Shown: positions 26,352 through 34,869, counted from the stretch's first letter. The stretch is DNA of 64,000 bases from Candidatus Peribacteria bacterium RIFOXYB1_FULL_54_35 (GCA_001787755.1 MFYJ01000013.1:83130-147129), one strand, 5' to 3'. Notes: generated from the letters alone by a model not told the origin. Translations and numbers: made by a program.

Positions 26352-27113
26352 TTATCCTCTCCCCAGTAAATCAAAAATGAAGTGGAAAATCTGGCTCAGT
26401 TCCGCCTGCTTGATCTTCAGGCCTACCTGACCGCCTTTGTACGTCGCGAGGTAGACCGCATGCCCCGCAACAAAGATGTTGCTCGTCCCCCGCGCAATGG
26501 GGAGCCGGGAAAGATCGAGTTCCGCGGGAGGGACTTTCTTCAGGTGTTCCGGTATGAGGCCACCGGTGGCCTCAAACAATTCCACCTGAATTTTCCGCTT
26601 TCGCAGATCTTCGAAGAACGCCCGCACGGTTTTGCTCAGTGGCTCATCCTCCACCCGCTCCTCAAAGGTGTTGGAGCTGAGCATCCGGAGTTGCTTCAGC
26701 TCACTGGACAGAAGCTCATGCAGCATGTCGCGAAAGAGACTTTTAATGCCCGCTTCACCTTCGAACATCTGGAGCTTGGGGATGATGTCCTCCTGACTCC
26801 GCAGGGACTGAAGGATATTCAGTGCCGTGGGGAACTGCTTCATGAGTTCCTCATACTTCTCCACTCCGTCCTTAAGATGCTCCTCAATGGCATCGAAACT
26901 CTCTATCCCGAAACACTGCACACCTTCCCGAAAATACGTTTTCACAAATCCACGTTCAGCGAGTTTCTTGAGATGCTTGTAGGTTGTAATGCGGTCAAGA
27001 TCGCACCGGCGGGCAATCACCGATGCCGGCTGCACACCAAGTTCTGCGAGAACCAGGTAGATGGCACGCTCTTTCTCGGTAAAATCCAGTTTGGCAAGGT
27101 ACTGCGAGAGCAT
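26352..27113 (-). CDS. TrmB-family transcriptional regulator
   Basis: This protein has 253 residues. The N-terminal HTH (LAKLDFTEKERAIYLVLAELGVQPASVIARRCDLDRITTYKHLKKLAERGFV) is clear, followed by a helical linker and a C-terminal sensor-like domain with the segment GTSNIFVAGHAVYLATYKGGQVGLKIKQAELSQIFHFIFDLL, the usual closing element of the TrmB effector domain. It is convergent with copy 13 and divergent from copy 14 across a 262-base gap that contains three inverted repeats. Like the regulator at 21419-22219 it faces array copies on both sides, which suggests, but does not prove, control of array expression. Confidence 0.8.
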   Translation of the reverse strand: MLSQYLAKLDFTEKERAIYLVLAELGVQPASVIARRCDLDRITTYKHLKKLAERGFVKTYFREGVQCFGIESFDAIEEHLKDGVEKYEELMKQFPTALNILQSLRSQEDIIPKLQMFEGEAGIKSLFRDMLHELLSSELKQLRMLSSNTFEERVEDEPLSKTVRAFFEDLRKRKIQVELFEATGGLIPEHLKKVPPAELDLSRLPIARGTSNIFVAGHAVYLATYKGGQVGLKIKQAELSQIFHFIFDLLGRG

Positions 27114-27130
27114 CAGAAAGGAGGAAATAA

Positions 27131-27212
27131 AGCGTTGTACACTGTCCTCTTCGTTTCCTCGTTGGCTCGTTTAAACGAAAAACGAGTGAACGAGCAAACG
27201 AGCTAACGATAC
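27131..27212. repeat. Family D hairpin (CTCGTT words)
   Basis: CGTTTCCTCGTTGGCTCGTTT pairs with AAACGAGTGAACGAGCAAACG around GTTTAAAC. The outer bases GTTGTA (27133-27138) and TACAAC complete the stem. Other members lie at 36618-36690 and, as a half, 47299-47340. Confidence 0.75.
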
Positions 27213-27242
27213 AACACCTGTGGGGCTGTTTTCCAAGAGGGC

Positions 27243-27257
27243 ATGCAGGTCCTGCAT
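27243..27257. promoter_or_regulatory. 15-bp palindrome, possible operator
   Basis: ATGCAGG-T-CCTGCAT is a perfect inverted repeat in the gap between the TrmB gene and copy 14. Confidence 0.35.
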
Positions 27258-27279
27258 GACCTAAGTATACCAATTCTGT

Positions 27280-27297
27280 TGTTCTTTGTGAAGAACA
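27280..27297. promoter_or_regulatory. Inverted repeat, possible operator
   Basis: TGTTCTT-TGTG-AAGAACA has perfect 7-bp arms. Fourteen bases of the right side (AAGAACAGTTTACA) recur in the promoter of the ZIP gene at 32289-32302. Confidence 0.4.
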
Positions 27298-27375
27298 GTT
27301 TACAAGCTCCATTAAAATATTTATAAACATACAGCTATTTTGATGAAGATTTTACATAGTTTTCCTGTTCTTCCT

Positions 27376-29055
27376 ATGGAACGCATATGTAAACGCTGCC
27401 AGGCACACTTCATAGTCCACAAAGACGAAGAAGACTTCCTGCAGAAGATCGGATTCAAGTATGGGAAAACGGAGGTGCATCTTCCTCTCCCCGTCTACTG
27501 CCCGGACTGCCGGTGCCAGTTACGTACCTGCCACAGGAACGAACGGAACATGTACAAAGTCCGCTCCTCCTTCTCCGGGAAGGACATCATCTCCGTGTAC
27601 GCACAGGAACAGTCCTGGGGAGACAAGCCCTTTAAAATCTACTCCCAGGAAGAGTGGCGGAGTGACGCGTGGGATCCTATGGAGTATGGGAGGAACTTTG
27701 ATTTCACCCGCCCATTCTTCGATCAGTTTGCAGAGCTACAGCAGCAAGTCCCCCGACAAGCGCTCATTTCCATCAGCAACGAAAACTCGGGGTTCACAAC
27801 GGGAACGGGCTTCTGTAAGAACTGCTACCTCATTAACTCCTCGGAGTACTGTGAGGACTGCTACTACGGCAAGCTCCTGCAGACTTGTAAGGACTCCGTG
27901 GACTGCAGCTACCTCTACAATTCCGAGCTCTGCTACGAGTGCTTCAGCTGCTACGAGTGCTATAACTGCCAGTACGTCTCCTTCAGTACCAACTGCTCGG
28001 ACTGCATGTTTTCCAGCAACCTCAAGTCCTGCACAAACTGCTGCCTGTGCACGAACCTCTCCCAGAAGGAGTACCACTTCATGAATGAGCCTCTGAGCAA
28101 GGAGGAGTACGAAAAGCGGCTGAAGGATTTCCGCGGGAGCTATCCCCTCACGGAGAAAATGCGGAATCTCTACCGGAAGACGATTGGCACGATGGTCCGC
28201 AAGTACGCCAACATCGTGAGCTGCCAAAACTGTACCGGCGACTACGTAGAACACTCCAAGAACTGCCTCGATTGCTACGATGTGAATGAGAGCGAAGACT
28301 GCCGGTACGTGCAGGTTGGCGTGCAGGTGAAGGATAACTACGACTGCTCCAACATGTACATCAAACCGGAGCTCTGTTACGAGACACTGGGAACCATAGA
28401 AGTGTATGGCAGCGCGTATTGTCTCTTCATCTTCCACAGCAAGCGGATGCTGTACTGCGACTTCTGCTACCACAGCGAAGACTGCTTCGCCTGCACGGGG
28501 CTCACCCACAAGAAGCACTGCATCTTCAATAAGCAGTACAGCAAGGAGGAGTACGAAGCACTTGTGCCGAAAATCATCGCACACATGCAATTGACCGGGG
28601 AATGGGGCTTGTACTTCCCATCACGGTACGCCCCATTCGGATACAACGAATCCCTTGCATTTGAATATTTTCCTCTCAGTAAAGAAGAAGCGCTGAAGCA
28701 GGGATTTCTGTGGAGGGACTCCGACGCAAAGGACAGAAAACCGCAAACAGCTGCGTTTCCGGACAGCATCGCGGACGCAGCAGACAGCATTACGCAGGAA
28801 ATTTTCTGCTGCAGCGACTGCAGCAAGAACTTCCGGATTATTCCGCAGGAACTGGATTTCTACCGCAGGCAGGCTCTCCCCATCCCCCGCAAGTGCCAGG
28901 AATGCCGTCATACGGACAGAATGCACTTCAGGAACCCCCGCAGGCTCTGGAATCGCACATGCGCGAAGTGCAGAGAAGCTGTGCAGAGCACCTCTGCACC
29001 TGATCGTCCTGAAACGATCTATTGCGAATCCTGTTACATTAAGACAGTCTACTAA
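27376..29055 (+). CDS. Array copy 14: divergent Cys-rich zinc-ribbon protein, last full copy
   Basis: This copy has 559 residues from MERICKRC, the start that matches the family; TTG/ATG codons at 27340-27345 would add 12 residues. N1 is CKRC...CPDC with a longer linker. N2 is lost entirely (SSFSGKDI...IYSQEEWRS, with a 6-residue insert), but C1 is intact (CSDC...CQEC), a state shared only with copy 1. C2 is CAKC...CESC, tail YIKTVY. The two copies with intact C1 are therefore the first and last complete ones. The modules retain the caps LSQKEYHFMNEPL and LTHKKHCIFNKQY. The function is unknown. Confidence 0.95.
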   Translation: MERICKRCQAHFIVHKDEEDFLQKIGFKYGKTEVHLPLPVYCPDCRCQLRTCHRNERNMYKVRSSFSGKDIISVYAQEQSWGDKPFKIYSQEEWRSDAWDPMEYGRNFDFTRPFFDQFAELQQQVPRQALISISNENSGFTTGTGFCKNCYLINSSEYCEDCYYGKLLQTCKDSVDCSYLYNSELCYECFSCYECYNCQYVSFSTNCSDCMFSSNLKSCTNCCLCTNLSQKEYHFMNEPLSKEEYEKRLKDFRGSYPLTEKMRNLYRKTIGTMVRKYANIVSCQNCTGDYVEHSKNCLDCYDVNESEDCRYVQVGVQVKDNYDCSNMYIKPELCYETLGTIEVYGSAYCLFIFHSKRMLYCDFCYHSEDCFACTGLTHKKHCIFNKQYSKEEYEALVPKIIAHMQLTGEWGLYFPSRYAPFGYNESLAFEYFPLSKEEALKQGFLWRDSDAKDRKPQTAAFPDSIADAADSITQEIFCCSDCSKNFRIIPQELDFYRRQALPIPRKCQECRHTDRMHFRNPRRLWNRTCAKCREAVQSTSAPDRPETIYCESCYIKTVY

Positions 29056-29059
29056 TATG

Positions 29060-29094
29060 GATTCGCCCTGAGCGAGTGAAACGAGTCGAAGGGC
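29060..29094. repeat. REP-like element fused to the second array stub
   Basis: TTCGCCCTGAGCG...GAGTCGAAGGGCGAA has 8-bp outer arms and directly abuts the stub at 29095. Confidence 0.65.
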
Positions 29095-29124
29095 GAAGAA
29101 TGCTACCTGGCGGAAGTGTATTGA
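29095..29124 (+). pseudogene. Second C-terminal stub of a lost array copy
   Basis: Thirty bases encode EECYLAEVY plus stop. The junction (TCGAAGGGC followed by the EECYL codons) is the same as at 13934, and a family A-type hairpin follows, as after complete copies. Confidence 0.8.
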
Positions 29125-29185
29125 GGCGGTAAGCAGGAAGCAGGAAGCGGTAAGCTGCTTACCGCATACCGCTTACCGCTTCGCC
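29125..29185. repeat. Family A-like hairpin closing the array
   Basis: GGCGGTAAGCAGGAAGCAGGAAGCGGTAAGC pairs with GCTTACCGCATACCGCTTACCGC. Confidence 0.75.
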
Positions 29186-29217
29186 GCGTAATTCGTTTAC
29201 CAAAGCACCCTTTCCTG

Positions 29218-29223
29218 TAGAAT
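29218..29223 (+). promoter_or_regulatory. -10 element TAGAAT of the TraG/HerA-like gene
   Basis: TAGAAT lies 9 bases before the ATG at 29233, with TTTACC 16 bases upstream as a possible -35. Confidence 0.55.
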
Positions 29224-29232
29224 ATCTCTCCA

Positions 29233-31476
29233 ATGGCAGACCTGCGCCACCTCCATATCATCATCCCCCAGGGCATAGAGAGTAAAGAGAAGATGGAACC
29301 GAAATTCCAGGAGTTGCTCATCAGTCTGCGCAATACGGTCACAGGAGTACGCTTCGCGTTCGAGTATTTCGGGTACGAGCAGTACACCTACTTCTACATC
29401 ACGGTGGAGGAAAACTTCAAAAAAACGATTGAAGGCCTCCTCTACTCCCTGTTCCCGGAAGCGGAAATCTCCGAAACACAGGATTACACCCTGCAATTCG
29501 ACCCGGAGAAACAAGTGGTGGCAGGTGCACAGATCAAACTCCGGGAAAAGGACGTGTACCCCATCCGCACGTACGAGCAGTTCGAGGAAGACAGCATGTC
29601 CCGGCTCTTCTCTGTCATCTCAAAAATCCAGAGCGGGGAGCAGGTTTGGGTACAGATTATCGTGGAACCCCACGATGACACCGCCCGGTTCCACTTCCTC
29701 CGCAACTGGCGCTTCGTCTTCGTGCGTCTCAAGAAGTTCTTCTCCATCCGAGATCGCATGCGCAAGGAAGGACTGAAAGGCATCAACCAGGTGCGGTTTG
29801 ATATGGCAAAGGAGAAGGAGAAAACAAAACCTTTCCGCGTGAGCATCCGCTGCGCGTACGTCGGCAGGAACGAAGCAGAGGCGCGCCAGAAGCTGAAAGC
29901 CGTCGCCAACAGTTTCTACCACTTCAACGACACGGATATCAACGGGTTCCAGGTGAGCAAGATCACCACAAGCCCTGCCTTCGTGAAACAGTACCAGAGC
30001 CGCAAGCATGGAACGGATTTCATCCTGAGCGCCAAAGAGGTTGCGACGCTCTACTACTTCCCCAATGCCGATGCGGTCCCGCACATCGTGCATGTGCTCG
30101 CGCGGAAGTCCGACCCCCCGCAGGACCTGCCACACGCGAAGGAACAGAATGTGAGCGCATTCGGCATTACGAATTACCACAACAACTTCGTTCCGTTCGG
30201 CATACGGCGTGAAGACCGCAGAAGGCACCTGTACATCGTCGGAAAATCCGGCGTGGGGAAGAGCAAGCTCTTAGAGCTCCTTGTGAATCACGACCTCCAG
30301 GCCGGGCACGGTGTCGCCGTGCTGGATCCGCACGGCGATCTTGTGGATGCCATTCTCCGCTTTGTCCCGCCGGAACGCGTGAATGACGTGATTGTCTTCG
30401 ATCCCGCTGACACCGGTTTCCCCATTGCGTTCAATCCGCTGGAGAAAGTGGATCCTGCCTACAAGATGCAACTCACCATCGGCATCCTGGACATCTTCAA
30501 AAAACTCTTCGGAACCAACTGGTCCGACCGCCTGGAACACGTGCTGCGCTACACCATCCTTGCCCTGCTCGACAGCCCGGATACAACGGTGATATCGATC
30601 TTGAAAATGCTCTCCGATAAGAACTACCGCCAGAAAATTGTGGCGCGTATAGAGGACAACGTGGTGAAGAGCTTCTGGGTCTCGGAGTTCGCCGCATGGT
30701 CCGAGAAGTTCGACGCGGACGCCATCACTCCCCTCCTCAACAAAGTGGGACAGTTCGTGGCAACGAACATGATGCGCAACGTCGTGGGACAGCCGCTCAC
30801 ACGTTTCAGCATCCGGGATATCATGGATAACCGCAAAATCCTGCTCATGAAAGTCTCCAAAGGGCTTCTGGGAGAGGAAAACTCACAGCTCATGGGCGCC
30901 ATGATCATCACTAAGATCTACCAGGCTGCTATGAGCCGCGCCGATACGCCGGAGGAGCAGCGGCCGGACTTCTACTTCTACGTGGATGAGTTCCAGAACT
31001 TCGCCACAGACACGTTCTACGAGATTATGTCGGAAGCGAGGAAGTACCACCTCAATCTCACCATCGCACACCAGTACATGGGGCAGCTCAGCCAGAAGAT
31101 CCGCCAGACGGTCTTTGGAAACATTGGCTCCATGATCAGCTTCCGGGTCGGCGCGGAAGACGCATCGGTCATGGCAGAAGAGTTTTCTCCCATCTTCAAA
31201 GAGCGCGATATCATTAACCTCGGCGTACGCGAGTTCTACATTAAGATGTCGGTGAATGGCGAAATCCGCGAGCCGTTCTCCGGGAGAACGCTGGATGTGC
31301 CAGCTGTGACACAGGATAACACTGCACGCATCATAGAACAGTCACGCAGGAAGTACTGCCGGCCCAAAGCAGAAGTAGAAGAGGTATTGCAGAAATGGGA
31401 TGAAGCGGCGGCAAAACCTCCCTCCAAAGAAGAGCTCGCTATGGTGGAGGAGAAGTTCGAGGAACCGATTATTTAG
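29233..31476 (+). CDS. HerA/TraG-like conjugation-type ATPase
   Basis: This 747-residue protein has an N-terminal alpha/beta region (1-300) that is not a standard membrane anchor. Then follow Walker A GKSGVGKS (residues 337-344), the segment VAVLDPHGDLVDAIL, Walker B-like FYFYVDEFQNF, and a TraG/TraD C-terminal motif (ARKYHLNLTIAHQYMGQLSQKIR...FGNIGSMISFRVGAEDA). Such DUF87/TraM-recognition-type ATPases are frequent in CPR genomes, often near type IV pilus or secretion genes. No transmembrane helix is visible, so membrane docking would need a partner. It is a single-gene unit with no VirB/pilus genes beside it. Role as a DNA or protein translocation motor is inferred from family. Confidence 0.85.
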   Translation: MADLRHLHIIIPQGIESKEKMEPKFQELLISLRNTVTGVRFAFEYFGYEQYTYFYITVEENFKKTIEGLLYSLFPEAEISETQDYTLQFDPEKQVVAGAQIKLREKDVYPIRTYEQFEEDSMSRLFSVISKIQSGEQVWVQIIVEPHDDTARFHFLRNWRFVFVRLKKFFSIRDRMRKEGLKGINQVRFDMAKEKEKTKPFRVSIRCAYVGRNEAEARQKLKAVANSFYHFNDTDINGFQVSKITTSPAFVKQYQSRKHGTDFILSAKEVATLYYFPNADAVPHIVHVLARKSDPPQDLPHAKEQNVSAFGITNYHNNFVPFGIRREDRRRHLYIVGKSGVGKSKLLELLVNHDLQAGHGVAVLDPHGDLVDAILRFVPPERVNDVIVFDPADTGFPIAFNPLEKVDPAYKMQLTIGILDIFKKLFGTNWSDRLEHVLRYTILALLDSPDTTVISILKMLSDKNYRQKIVARIEDNVVKSFWVSEFAAWSEKFDADAITPLLNKVGQFVATNMMRNVVGQPLTRFSIRDIMDNRKILLMKVSKGLLGEENSQLMGAMIITKIYQAAMSRADTPEEQRPDFYFYVDEFQNFATDTFYEIMSEARKYHLNLTIAHQYMGQLSQKIRQTVFGNIGSMISFRVGAEDASVMAEEFSPIFKERDIINLGVREFYIKMSVNGEIREPFSGRTLDVPAVTQDNTARIIEQSRRKYCRPKAEVEEVLQKWDEAAAKPPSKEELAMVEEKFEEPII

Positions 31477-31515
31477 CGGTAAGCGGTTAGCGGCTAGTCG
31501 CTACACGCTAATCAT
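31475..31515. repeat. Family A hairpin after the TraG/HerA-like gene
   Basis: TAGCGGTAAGCGGTTAGCGGCTAG pairs with CTAGTCGCTACACGCTAAT. It separates convergent genes, so the family is not confined to the array. Confidence 0.65.
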
Positions 31516-31528
31516 CCACCACCTCGTC

Positions 31529-32284
31529 CTAATGCGCATGCCCCGCAGCCAGGAAGTACATGAGTGCGATGCCTGCAACCATGGAGAGCAGCTGAATGAA
31601 CGCCTTCCGGGGGTGGTTTTCTTTGTGGAGTTCGGGGATGAGGTCGACCCCCGCAATGTAGAGGAAGTTCCCTGCGGCAAGCGGCAGCAGCACCTGTTCA
31701 ATGTTTTCCACATGCGTGCTCAGCAGAAGAACGACCACCGCTCCAACGAGTGCTGTGAGTGCGGAGAGGAAGTTGAAAAAGAGCGCTCTCCCTTTGGGAA
31801 AACCGCTGTGCAGGAGCACAACAAAATCCCCTATCTCCTGCGGAATCTCGTGGAAAAGAACCGCAATGGTGGTCGAAATTCCCAGGGGGATACTCACGAG
31901 GTAGCTCGTGGCGATGAGGATGCCATCCAGAATGTTGTGCGCAGCATCGCCAACAAGAACGAGCATCCCCGCGGGATGGATGTTGGCCGTGCAATCGAGG
32001 TCATGGCAGTGCCGCCAGTGAATGAATTTTTCAATGACAAACGAGCCGAGAATACCGAGAAGGACAATAAACATCGCATCCGGAAAATGAGGAGCATGCT
32101 CGGCAATTTCCGGGAGGAAGTGGAGGAAGACGCTCCCGAGCAGGGCACCCGTGGAGAAGCTCACAAAATACAGGAGCACTTTCTTGAGTGCGCGGTCATG
32201 GAGCAGAAGAAACATGATCCCCACAAGTGAAACAACACTCACAAAGAGAACACTGAGGAAGATTATTAGAATAGTTTGAGCCAT
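31529..32284 (-). CDS. ZIP-family divalent metal transporter
   Basis: This protein has 251 residues from MAQTILIIF, the start fixed by TAAACT 10 bases upstream; the frame extends 44 codons further without support. Seven to eight hydrophobic helices are apparent. The metal-binding signatures of ZIP transporters are present: HNILDG in helix 4 and HEIPQE in helix 5. The variable loop between helices 3 and 4 contains HWRHCHDLDC, a His/Cys cluster that fits metal sensing or delivery. It should import zinc or a related divalent cation into the cytoplasm. In this window it is notable because the array would create a very large zinc demand if expressed. Confidence 0.9.
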   Translation of the reverse strand: MAQTILIIFLSVLFVSVVSLVGIMFLLLHDRALKKVLLYFVSFSTGALLGSVFLHFLPEIAEHAPHFPDAMFIVLLGILGSFVIEKFIHWRHCHDLDCTANIHPAGMLVLVGDAAHNILDGILIATSYLVSIPLGISTTIAVLFHEIPQEIGDFVVLLHSGFPKGRALFFNFLSALTALVGAVVVLLLSTHVENIEQVLLPLAAGNFLYIAGVDLIPELHKENHPRKAFIQLLSMVAGIALMYFLAAGHAH

Positions 32285-32294
32285 AACAAAGAAC

Positions 32295-32300
32295 AGTTTA
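32295..32300 (-). promoter_or_regulatory. -10 element TAAACT of the ZIP gene
   Basis: On the minus strand TAAACT is followed by 10 bases and the ATG at 32284. It overlaps the AAGAACAGTTTACA sequence shared with 27291-27304, a possible regulatory site. Confidence 0.55.
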
Positions 32301-32365
32301 CAGAAGAAAATGTGTGCGCGGAATGATTCGGAGAGAATCTGTATCTTCTTAGGGAATCGGATTAG

Positions 32366-32495
32366 ACACGGCGCCGTTTGTCGGTGAACATCATTGCTGC
32401 GGTGACGGCTGAGCAAAGCCAGTGAAGCTCCACGGGCTTACGCCCGTGGCCTCCTGCGGAGTCGGGTGAAAGTTTGATTGGAAACGGCGCTGTGT
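32366..32495. mobile_element. MITE-like element, copy 1 (130 bp)
   Basis: The terminal inverted repeats are ACACGGCGCCGTTT (32366-32379) and AAACGGCGCTGTGT (32482-32495). The interior holds a CCACGGGC...GCCCGTGG hairpin. The interior is collinear with the reverse complement of the element at 40790-40955. There is no coding capacity. Confidence 0.8.
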
Positions 32496-32508
32496 TTAAC
32501 ATAGAACC

Positions 32509-32991
32509 ATGAAGCGTCTGACTACCTTCTTCCTGAGCTTGTTTGGTGTTGGCTTCATCTCCGGCATCGAGGGAACGCTCGCGAGCATCCTGAGTATCCC
32601 CATTATTCTGCAGATATACCCTCTCCTCCCCTCCTCTCAGCCGAAACGATTCCTCCTGTACGGGTGCATTTTCCTGGTGCTCATGGTGTTTGGCACTGTT
32701 GCCATCTCCCACTGCTCCCGGGCTCCCAAAGACAACGTGGACCAGTCTTTCATCGTGTTGGATGAAATGGTGGGCATGATGGTGGCACTCCTGCCCATGA
32801 TGATGACAGGACAGTTTGTCTGGTATACCCCCGTCATTGCTCTCGGGCTCTTCCGCTTCTTCGACATAGTCAAACCCCTCGGAATCGGCGCGATCGACCG
32901 AAAGAATACTCCGCTCTCGGTGATGATGGACGACGTGCTCGCAGGAGCGTACTCCGCCCTTGTCCTCCTCTTTCTTATGAACGTACTGTAA
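32509..32991 (+). CDS. pgpA: Phosphatidylglycerophosphatase A
   Basis: This 160-residue membrane protein matches PgpA in length and motif order: the N-terminal GFISGIEGTLASILSIP, the central VDQSFIVLDEMVGMMVAL (DExxG metal-binding motif) and the C-terminal FRFFDIVKPLGIGAID...MMDDVLAGAYSAL. It would dephosphorylate phosphatidylglycerophosphate to phosphatidylglycerol at the inner membrane. Three to four hydrophobic helices are visible. The gene is solitary, next to a MITE-like element. Phospholipid genes are often missing from CPR genomes, so its presence is of some interest. Confidence 0.88.
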   Translation: MKRLTTFFLSLFGVGFISGIEGTLASILSIPIILQIYPLLPSSQPKRFLLYGCIFLVLMVFGTVAISHCSRAPKDNVDQSFIVLDEMVGMMVALLPMMMTGQFVWYTPVIALGLFRFFDIVKPLGIGAIDRKNTPLSVMMDDVLAGAYSALVLLFLMNVL

Positions 32992-33033
32992 GGCTTTGAC
33001 AGAACAATCCTGGAAGTCAACAATGACTATCCT

Positions 33034-34869
33034 ATGTCCCCTCTGAAGACCATCACATTCGAGGAATTGCGAGAGAGAAATGAGAACGCACTCACACGAG
33101 TCAACTACACTCCTGAAGGTGACTTCAGCGTTCTCACCGCCTATCAGCGGCGGAGAGTGCAACAGCTCCTGACCGATCGTGCCCATTTGGAAGATCTCGC
33201 TTCCACCCAAAATCAGAGGGAATCGTACGGCATAGAGCATTGGCACAGTCAGTTCGTGCGTCTGCGCGATACGGGAACTCATCCGGACTCCACGCTGGAA
33301 GGAGACGAGCTCCGGCAACGCATTTGGGATGCCGTGCCGAACTCACGCTTCAGGCGGTTCCAGGAGGCATTCTGCCACCCCCACCAGTTCATTGCCCCCC
33401 CATTCAAAATTCATGAGGGAAACCGGGTGGAATTCACCGGCAACCCAGACTTCAATACGATAAGTCTGGAGCCATGCCTCGTGAGCGCGGACCGCATCCC
33501 GGAGAAACTGGCAGAAGACCTTGGCCTGGTGGAATTGGAGGAATCGGACCGGAGCCACCCGTACGAGAGACTGAAGAAGAAAGCGGAACTACATGCCATC
33601 GCACGCTTAAAGAAGATCTGGGAATCGGCGGTGCCGCTCCAGAGGGGGCATCACCGCATTCTCGCCATCCAGCAATCCACTACCACAGTGGATGCCCGCT
33701 ACCCCGGTGTGGCAGAACCGGGAGATGGACTCGCTGGCACCATCCTCTATACGCGGGAAGAGGAGAACGGGAGAGAGCAGGCCAAAGCAGCAACAGAACC
33801 CCCGCGGCAGCTCTCTGTGCAACATTTCAGAAGCGTGTATTCCGCACATCGGAAAACATTCCACGAAGCAAAAGCATACAACAGAGAGATCGACCAGCTC
33901 GGCAAACTGCAGGAAGAATTGCAGCTGCTGAATACTCAGATAGACCGTGAGTGGAAAAAGGAGACGCCAGAGGAAGACAAGGATCGCATGCTTGCCGAAG
34001 CCCGCACACTGGTTGCACAGGGACATAAGTTGCTCGCAGCCTGCGAGAACAAATACAAAGTGCGGGCAGACGATCTCCTCGCAGGCCTCACGGAGTTGGG
34101 ACCGGAGAAGCACAAGCAGAGAATCAGTGCTTCTCTCAGTAAGATGGTCGCTGTTATCAACCGCCTGCAGAGCCGCTTCGAAGAGATGTACCCCAAAGGA
34201 GGGTATAACGAGCAGGACCAGATGGTCCTGGGGACGCACATCACACGGAACGAACGCTGCATGCGGCAATTCCGTGGTCACGTGCAGCAGAATGCGCCTG
34301 TTCTGGACAATGGTCTGGCTCTCTTTGGGGGGAAACCGCTCACAGAACCGCAAGTGGAGACCCAAACAACCGGCGTACTGCGCAGGATGCACATCCACCC
34401 GGACGACCTGAACGGGGTGCAGCTGCGCCCGTTCACTGTGTACGCCGGAAAACTGCGGGAGAAGTGCAGTGCACTCGGATCCGCCTTAAGAGCACGCAAC
34501 CAGCGTGGTGCCAAAGACGCGGTAGTGCAGATGCATGTCATCGGGAAATTCCAGGAGGTACGCACCTGCTTTGAACAAATCAAACAATACGTCATTGATG
34601 GAGAGCGTATCCCCATAGCCCGTATCCGGGACTTCGTGCACCACATGAACGGGCTCTTCTCCACGTTCCAAGTTTTCCCTGATCACATTGTGGCAGGATA
34701 CGAGGGGCCGTTCACGCATATGCGCGATGAGCTTGAGCGCATAGAGCAGGGACTTGCCTACTATGCAGACCGGGACGTAGACGTCGGCACGCGCGCAGAA
34801 ATCTACAAGAGTCTGAAGCAGTACATTGAACAATTTGATATTGAGGAAATGGTCACAGCACTTGCCTGA
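33034..34869 (+). CDS. Large helical protein of unknown function
   Basis: This 611-residue soluble protein has no signal peptide or membrane helix. Residues about 265-350 are strongly helical with coiled-coil character (FHEAKAYNREIDQLGKLQEELQLLNTQIDREWKKE and following). The remainder is a mixed-charge sequence without a motif I recognise. It starts at ATG 33034, 42 bases after pgpA. The codon use is like that of its neighbours. It is followed by the gene-free region that I interpret as a structured RNA. A scaffold or helicase-accessory role cannot be judged from sequence. Confidence 0.75.
   Translation: MSPLKTITFEELRERNENALTRVNYTPEGDFSVLTAYQRRRVQQLLTDRAHLEDLASTQNQRESYGIEHWHSQFVRLRDTGTHPDSTLEGDELRQRIWDAVPNSRFRRFQEAFCHPHQFIAPPFKIHEGNRVEFTGNPDFNTISLEPCLVSADRIPEKLAEDLGLVELEESDRSHPYERLKKKAELHAIARLKKIWESAVPLQRGHHRILAIQQSTTTVDARYPGVAEPGDGLAGTILYTREEENGREQAKAATEPPRQLSVQHFRSVYSAHRKTFHEAKAYNREIDQLGKLQEELQLLNTQIDREWKKETPEEDKDRMLAEARTLVAQGHKLLAACENKYKVRADDLLAGLTELGPEKHKQRISASLSKMVAVINRLQSRFEEMYPKGGYNEQDQMVLGTHITRNERCMRQFRGHVQQNAPVLDNGLALFGGKPLTEPQVETQTTGVLRRMHIHPDDLNGVQLRPFTVYAGKLREKCSALGSALRARNQRGAKDAVVQMHVIGKFQEVRTCFEQIKQYVIDGERIPIARIRDFVHHMNGLFSTFQVFPDHIVAGYEGPFTHMRDELERIEQGLAYYADRDVDVGTRAEIYKSLKQYIEQFDIEEMVTALA

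Noticed and set aside
1..29232. CRISPR-like array because of regularly placed palindromic spacers
   Set aside because: The intervals are about 1.7 kb and filled with genes; the palindromes are of several families and there are no cas genes.
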